From Advenella sp048381675 (GTDB taxonomy: Bacteria > Pseudomonadota > Gammaproteobacteria > Burkholderiales > Burkholderiaceae_B), in contig NZ_JBLWIS010000013.1 of assembly GCF_048381675.1 (NCBI RefSeq), forward strand, positions 22,997 to 86,996: DNA of 64,000 nucleotides. The letters are read 5' to 3'. Position 1 is the stretch's first letter. Every line of letters starts with the position of its first letter. Made by a program: the position numbers and the translations under genes. This document shows, piece by piece, positions 61,901-64,000 of the stretch. Below the pieces are notes generated by a model. The model was not told the DNA's origin and ran no database searches. It was given only the letters and a program-made list of their open reading frames with translations.

Positions 61901-62635
61901 CTACTGCTGCAGGCTTAAAGCCGAATTCTCCAAATGGGTTTTAAGGCTTTCTTCCAGGCCCAGCTGGCGTGCCAGTTCGTCTAAATAAGCCCGTTCCATG
62001 AAGCTGTCGGCACCGTTAACCAGCACGCTGGCCATATAAACTTCGGCCGCCTGTTCTGGCGTCTCCACCTGTTTGGCAACAGCCGCCGGGTCGGCTGGAC
62101 TGTTGATTTGGGTACGAATCCAGGCATGTTCATCTGGCGAGGCATTCAATCGATCAAACTCGGCTTCCAGTAAGCGCTGTTCATCAGCATTAATATGGCC
62201 ATCGGCTTTGGCCGCGGAAATCATTGCGATCAGAACAAGTTTGCTGTGTTTTTCCAGCTCTGCAACAGGCTGTTGGCTGAACGCCTTGGTGTCATGAGCA
62301 ATCTGTGCAGGTGTTGGTGCAGGTGTGGCAACGGGCTGAGTAGTTGGTTGAGACGCCTGGTTCTGGTTTTCTTTCCACTGTCCGTAAGCATGATAGGCTG
62401 CCGCTCCCAATGCGGCCACCCCACCATAGGTGGCTACCTTACCGCCAATTTTTCTAAATTTCTTGTTGCCCATTAATAAGGCTAACGCCCCTCCGGTTAG
62501 TGCGCCGCCCGCAAAACCTTTAAGACCAGAAGAACCACCTGAAGCGGAGGTCGGCTTGGTTTGTGAGTTGTTTTGGTCAGACAACAAGCCCTGTGCGGAT
62601 TGCATTAATTGCTGTAAAACGTTTTGTATCGACAT
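61901..62635 (-). CDS. DUF533/YebE-family inner-membrane protein
   Basis: 244 residues. Gly/Ala-rich hydrophobic N-terminal segment (KGFAGGALTGGALALLMG, then KVATYGGVAALGAAAYHAYG), a Pro/Gln linker, then a TerB-like acidic domain (MISAAKADGHINADEQRLLEAEFD, about 140-240). YebE belongs to the Cpx stress regulon in E. coli; function unknown. The gene stands alone, convergent with the sulfhydrylase. Confidence 0.9.
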   Translation of the reverse strand: MSIQNVLQQLMQSAQGLLSDQNNSQTKPTSASGGSSGLKGFAGGALTGGALALLMGNKKFRKIGGKVATYGGVAALGAAAYHAYGQWKENQNQASQPTTQPVATPAPTPAQIAHDTKAFSQQPVAELEKHSKLVLIAMISAAKADGHINADEQRLLEAEFDRLNASPDEHAWIRTQINSPADPAAVAKQVETPEQAAEVYMASVLVNGADSFMERAYLDELARQLGLEESLKTHLENSALSLQQ

Positions 62636-62803
62636 GGAGTACTCTTCCTTAATAATGATGAGAATTGGATAGTGAATAGTTTAATTGGTTCAATGAAAAG
62701 GGATTACTGATGAATTTACTATGTAAATCGTGCCTCATTACTAATACATGATCTTTGCTCAAGCTCTGCTAGAGGATTCGTTCGACTATCGTTGAAAATG
62801 CCG

Positions 62804-63227
62804 TTATGTTTCACGTCGTGACGGTTTGTTGTTCAGCTTCAAAACTTGCCCCAGTTTTTTTACTGCGCCAAGCAACTGTGTTTTGGTAAAGCCGCCGAAT
62901 CCGAGCATGAGGCCTGAAAGCCGCAGATTTTCCGAGCACATGGGTGAGAGTGCGCGCACAGAGATACCCGCCTTGCCTGCTGCCACTGGCTTGCGTTTCC
63001 AGTAATCCCTCGGCCCGCAATTGCTCATAGGCTTCGGTTACCGTTCCGCGTGACAAGTCCATTGAGTCTGCCAATGCACGGGTAGAAGGCAAGCGTTCAC
63101 CGCCCTTTAGTTCGCCCGTTGAAATGGCCCTGCGAAGTGAGGCTGCAAGTTGTTGGCCGATACGTCCCTTGCTGCGGTCGATGGCCCCTAGGGCGGGAAT
63201 CTCAATCACGAGCTGACGTTTTGCCAT
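62804..63227 (-). pseudogene. MocR-type (GntR/aminotransferase) regulator, central domain deleted
   Basis: The N-terminus is a GntR winged helix: IGQQLAASLRRAISTGELKG, ERLPSTRALADSMDLSRGTV, EAYEQLRAEGLLETQASGS. About 300 residues of the aminotransferase-like domain are missing. The last part (AGISVRALSPMC, GLMLGFGGFTKTQLLGAVKKL) follows in another frame near 62975. MocR proteins such as PdxR and GabR use PLP in that lost domain. It faces a paiB remnant across a preserved operator-like region. Confidence 0.8.
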
Positions 63228-63256
63228 TTGGTTTTTCTCTCTCGGCTTATAGCGCA

Positions 63257-63306
63257 AACTGGCCTATTAAATTATTCATTATCTGGCCCTTAATTGTAGG
63301 CCAGTT
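63257..63306. promoter_or_regulatory. Operator-like repeats between the mocR and paiB remnants
   Basis: AACTGGCCTA (63257-63266) and TAGGCCAGTT (63297-63306) form 10-bp inverted arms, and CTGGCCCTTAAT (63283-63294) gives a direct repeat of CTGGCCTATTAA (63259-63270). Direct plus inverted half-sites in the divergent region are typical MocR binding sites. Confidence 0.55.
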
Positions 63307-63347
63307 AAATGCCAGAATGTATTTATTAACGTATAAAAGGAATCCAA

Positions 63348-63446
63348 ATGCATTGCCCTGGCCTGTTTCGAGAAACGCGTATGGAGATTCTCCATGGCTT
63401 GATATCCGCCTATCCACTGGCGACCTTGATGACCTTGATGACTTAA
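63348..63446 (+). pseudogene. PaiB-family FMN-binding regulator, N-terminal fragment
   Basis: The first 28 codons read like the start of PaiB (FRETRMEILHGLISAYPLATL, compare FEExRxEVLHALIRAHPLATL in the family) with AAAGGAATCC upstream. The frame then ends in a stop after a repeated ACCTTGATG stretch, just before palindrome copy B. More than 150 residues are missing. Confidence 0.7.
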
Positions 63447-63456
63447 CGGTAGTGTC

Positions 63457-63506
63457 ACTGGTTTTGTGCATAGTTACGGTCGTAATCTCTCCCATTTTTA
63501 ACCAGT
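63457..63506. repeat. 50-bp nested palindrome, copy B
   Basis: Same length and order as copy A, with four differences. Outer ends ACTGGTT and AACCAGT are perfectly inverted; the inner TTACG-GT-CGTAA stem is kept but the GCAGAG/CTCTGC extension is lost (GCATAG/CTCTCC). Similarity continues weakly for about 15 bases to the right. It sits at the truncation point of paiB. Confidence 0.75.
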
Positions 63507-63530
63507 ATGAATTACTCGCGTGGCTCTTAC

Positions 63531-63810
63531 TGAAGTGACCCTCAAATGTTGGACATCTATTCCACTTTTTGGGGGTGGCAATGTCGGGCAGGCTGCGCGG
63601 GACAAATAAGCTGTCATTAAAATGAAGATTCGTAGGCTATATAAACGGCACGAAGGTCGCTATGGCGATCTATGTATCACGGTGGCGTTAGGTAATGTTA
63701 AGGAGAAGGTGATTATCAATCATAAAACAGTGCATCGCCGTCAGCCTCCGGCAAAGCCATCTTTTCAAGTCGCTAATAAAGTCAGATGTGTTAATCTGGA
63801 TTTTGATTAG
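63531..63810 (+). mobile_element. IS3-family insertion sequence remnant
   Basis: The 25 bases from 63531 (TGAAGTGACC through GTTGGACA) resemble an IS3-family terminal inverted repeat. A 62-codon frame at 63622-63810 contains KRHEGRYGDLCITVAL and INHKTVHRR, which match the HTH_21 part of IS3 OrfB transposases (KGRYGYRRI ... VNHKxVxRL). OrfA, the DDE core and the other end are gone. It lies between the decayed paiB gene and the rRNA operon promoter. Confidence 0.7.
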
Positions 63811-63884
63811 GCAGTGGCAACGTGGGGTGGGTGGATCAGGTGCAGTTGGCCAGGTGGTTTAAAAAGAACAGTTTTTAAAAAAAG

Positions 63885-63943
63885 AACTATTTTAAAAATA
63901 CTTTAAAATAGTTGTTGACAAACAAAACCCCGTGCTTCATAAT
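63885..63943 (+). promoter_or_regulatory. Probable rRNA operon promoter with palindromic UP element
   Basis: TTGACA at 63915-63920 and CATAAT at 63938-63943 are separated by 17 bases. Directly upstream is an AT palindrome AACTATTTTAAA/TTTAAAATAGTT (63885-63896, 63902-63913), a good UP element. The following CTCGTTTCTCTGCTGCTGAC is the type of leader that precedes 16S rRNA genes in Burkholderiales. The 16S gene itself lies beyond the window. Confidence 0.8.
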
Positions 63944-64000
63944 CTCGTTTCTCTGCTGCTGACACAGCAACGCAGTCAAGTCAGTCTGATGTGGTTTAAA

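Noticed and set aside
1..64000. CRISPR arrays, prophage modules, integrons, tRNA genes
   Set aside because: No regularly spaced direct repeats, no phage structural genes or integrase, and no recognisable tRNA cloverleaf were seen in the gaps between genes.

Overview
The window looks like chromosomal DNA of a betaproteobacterium of moderate GC content, most likely order Burkholderiales, family Alcaligenaceae. The evidence is the gene set (rpoN, bfd/bfr, prfC, ubiUVT, paired DUF3482/DUF2868 genes, Hsp15, a second IF-1, a Bug-family remnant) and, at the right edge, a promoter of the type that precedes betaproteobacterial rRNA operons. No species is claimed.

Layout. 1-7.6 kb: a cut-off membrane protein, sigma-54, Fur-linked iron storage (bfd, bfr), release factor 3, and a Dnr/FNR-type regulator beside an NnrS-like membrane protein and a DUF2249 protein. 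7.6-13 kb: an anaerobic block, with O2-independent ubiquinone synthesis (ubiUVT) facing a class III ribonucleotide reductase whose glycyl-radical tail is a separate 59-residue protein. FNR-type and NrdR-type sites lie in the matching upstream regions. 13-20.6 kb: LysE exporter, LemA/TPM cluster, DUF3482 GTPase with DUF2868 partner, small membrane proteins and an EamA exporter. 20.9-30.5 kb: an Fe(III)-type ABC transporter, LysO, a GNAT protein, a basic amino-acid ABC transporter and a TauE/SafE permease. 30.5-45 kb: two unusual palindromic repeats, then mostly housekeeping genes (DUF3025, CreA, MFS, Hsp15, GGT, SDR, nitronate monooxygenase-like, IF-1, FtsH, pirin, PhnZ-like HD protein) and a TerC-family gene broken by an internal deletion.

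45-52.4 kb is the first region of special interest: DUF2946 protein, TonB-dependent receptor, a giant CobN-like chelatase carrying a signal peptide and a C-terminal membrane anchor, an ExbB-like protein and a DUF2149 protein. It resembles the hmuR-S-T-U type of tetrapyrrole/haem utilisation locus. 53.9-61.8 kb is the second: a sulfonate-type ABC importer together with a SagB-like nitroreductase-fold protein, two YdhR-like small monooxygenases and a 2OG/Fe oxygenase, divergent from an O-acetylhomoserine sulfhydrylase. This is probably an uncharacterised organosulfur scavenging system.

From 43 kb to the right edge many genes are decaying by internal deletion or frameshift (terC, a Bug receptor, a siderophore-interacting reductase, LysR, MocR, paiB, an IS3-family element). 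The window ends inside the leader of a probable rRNA operon.
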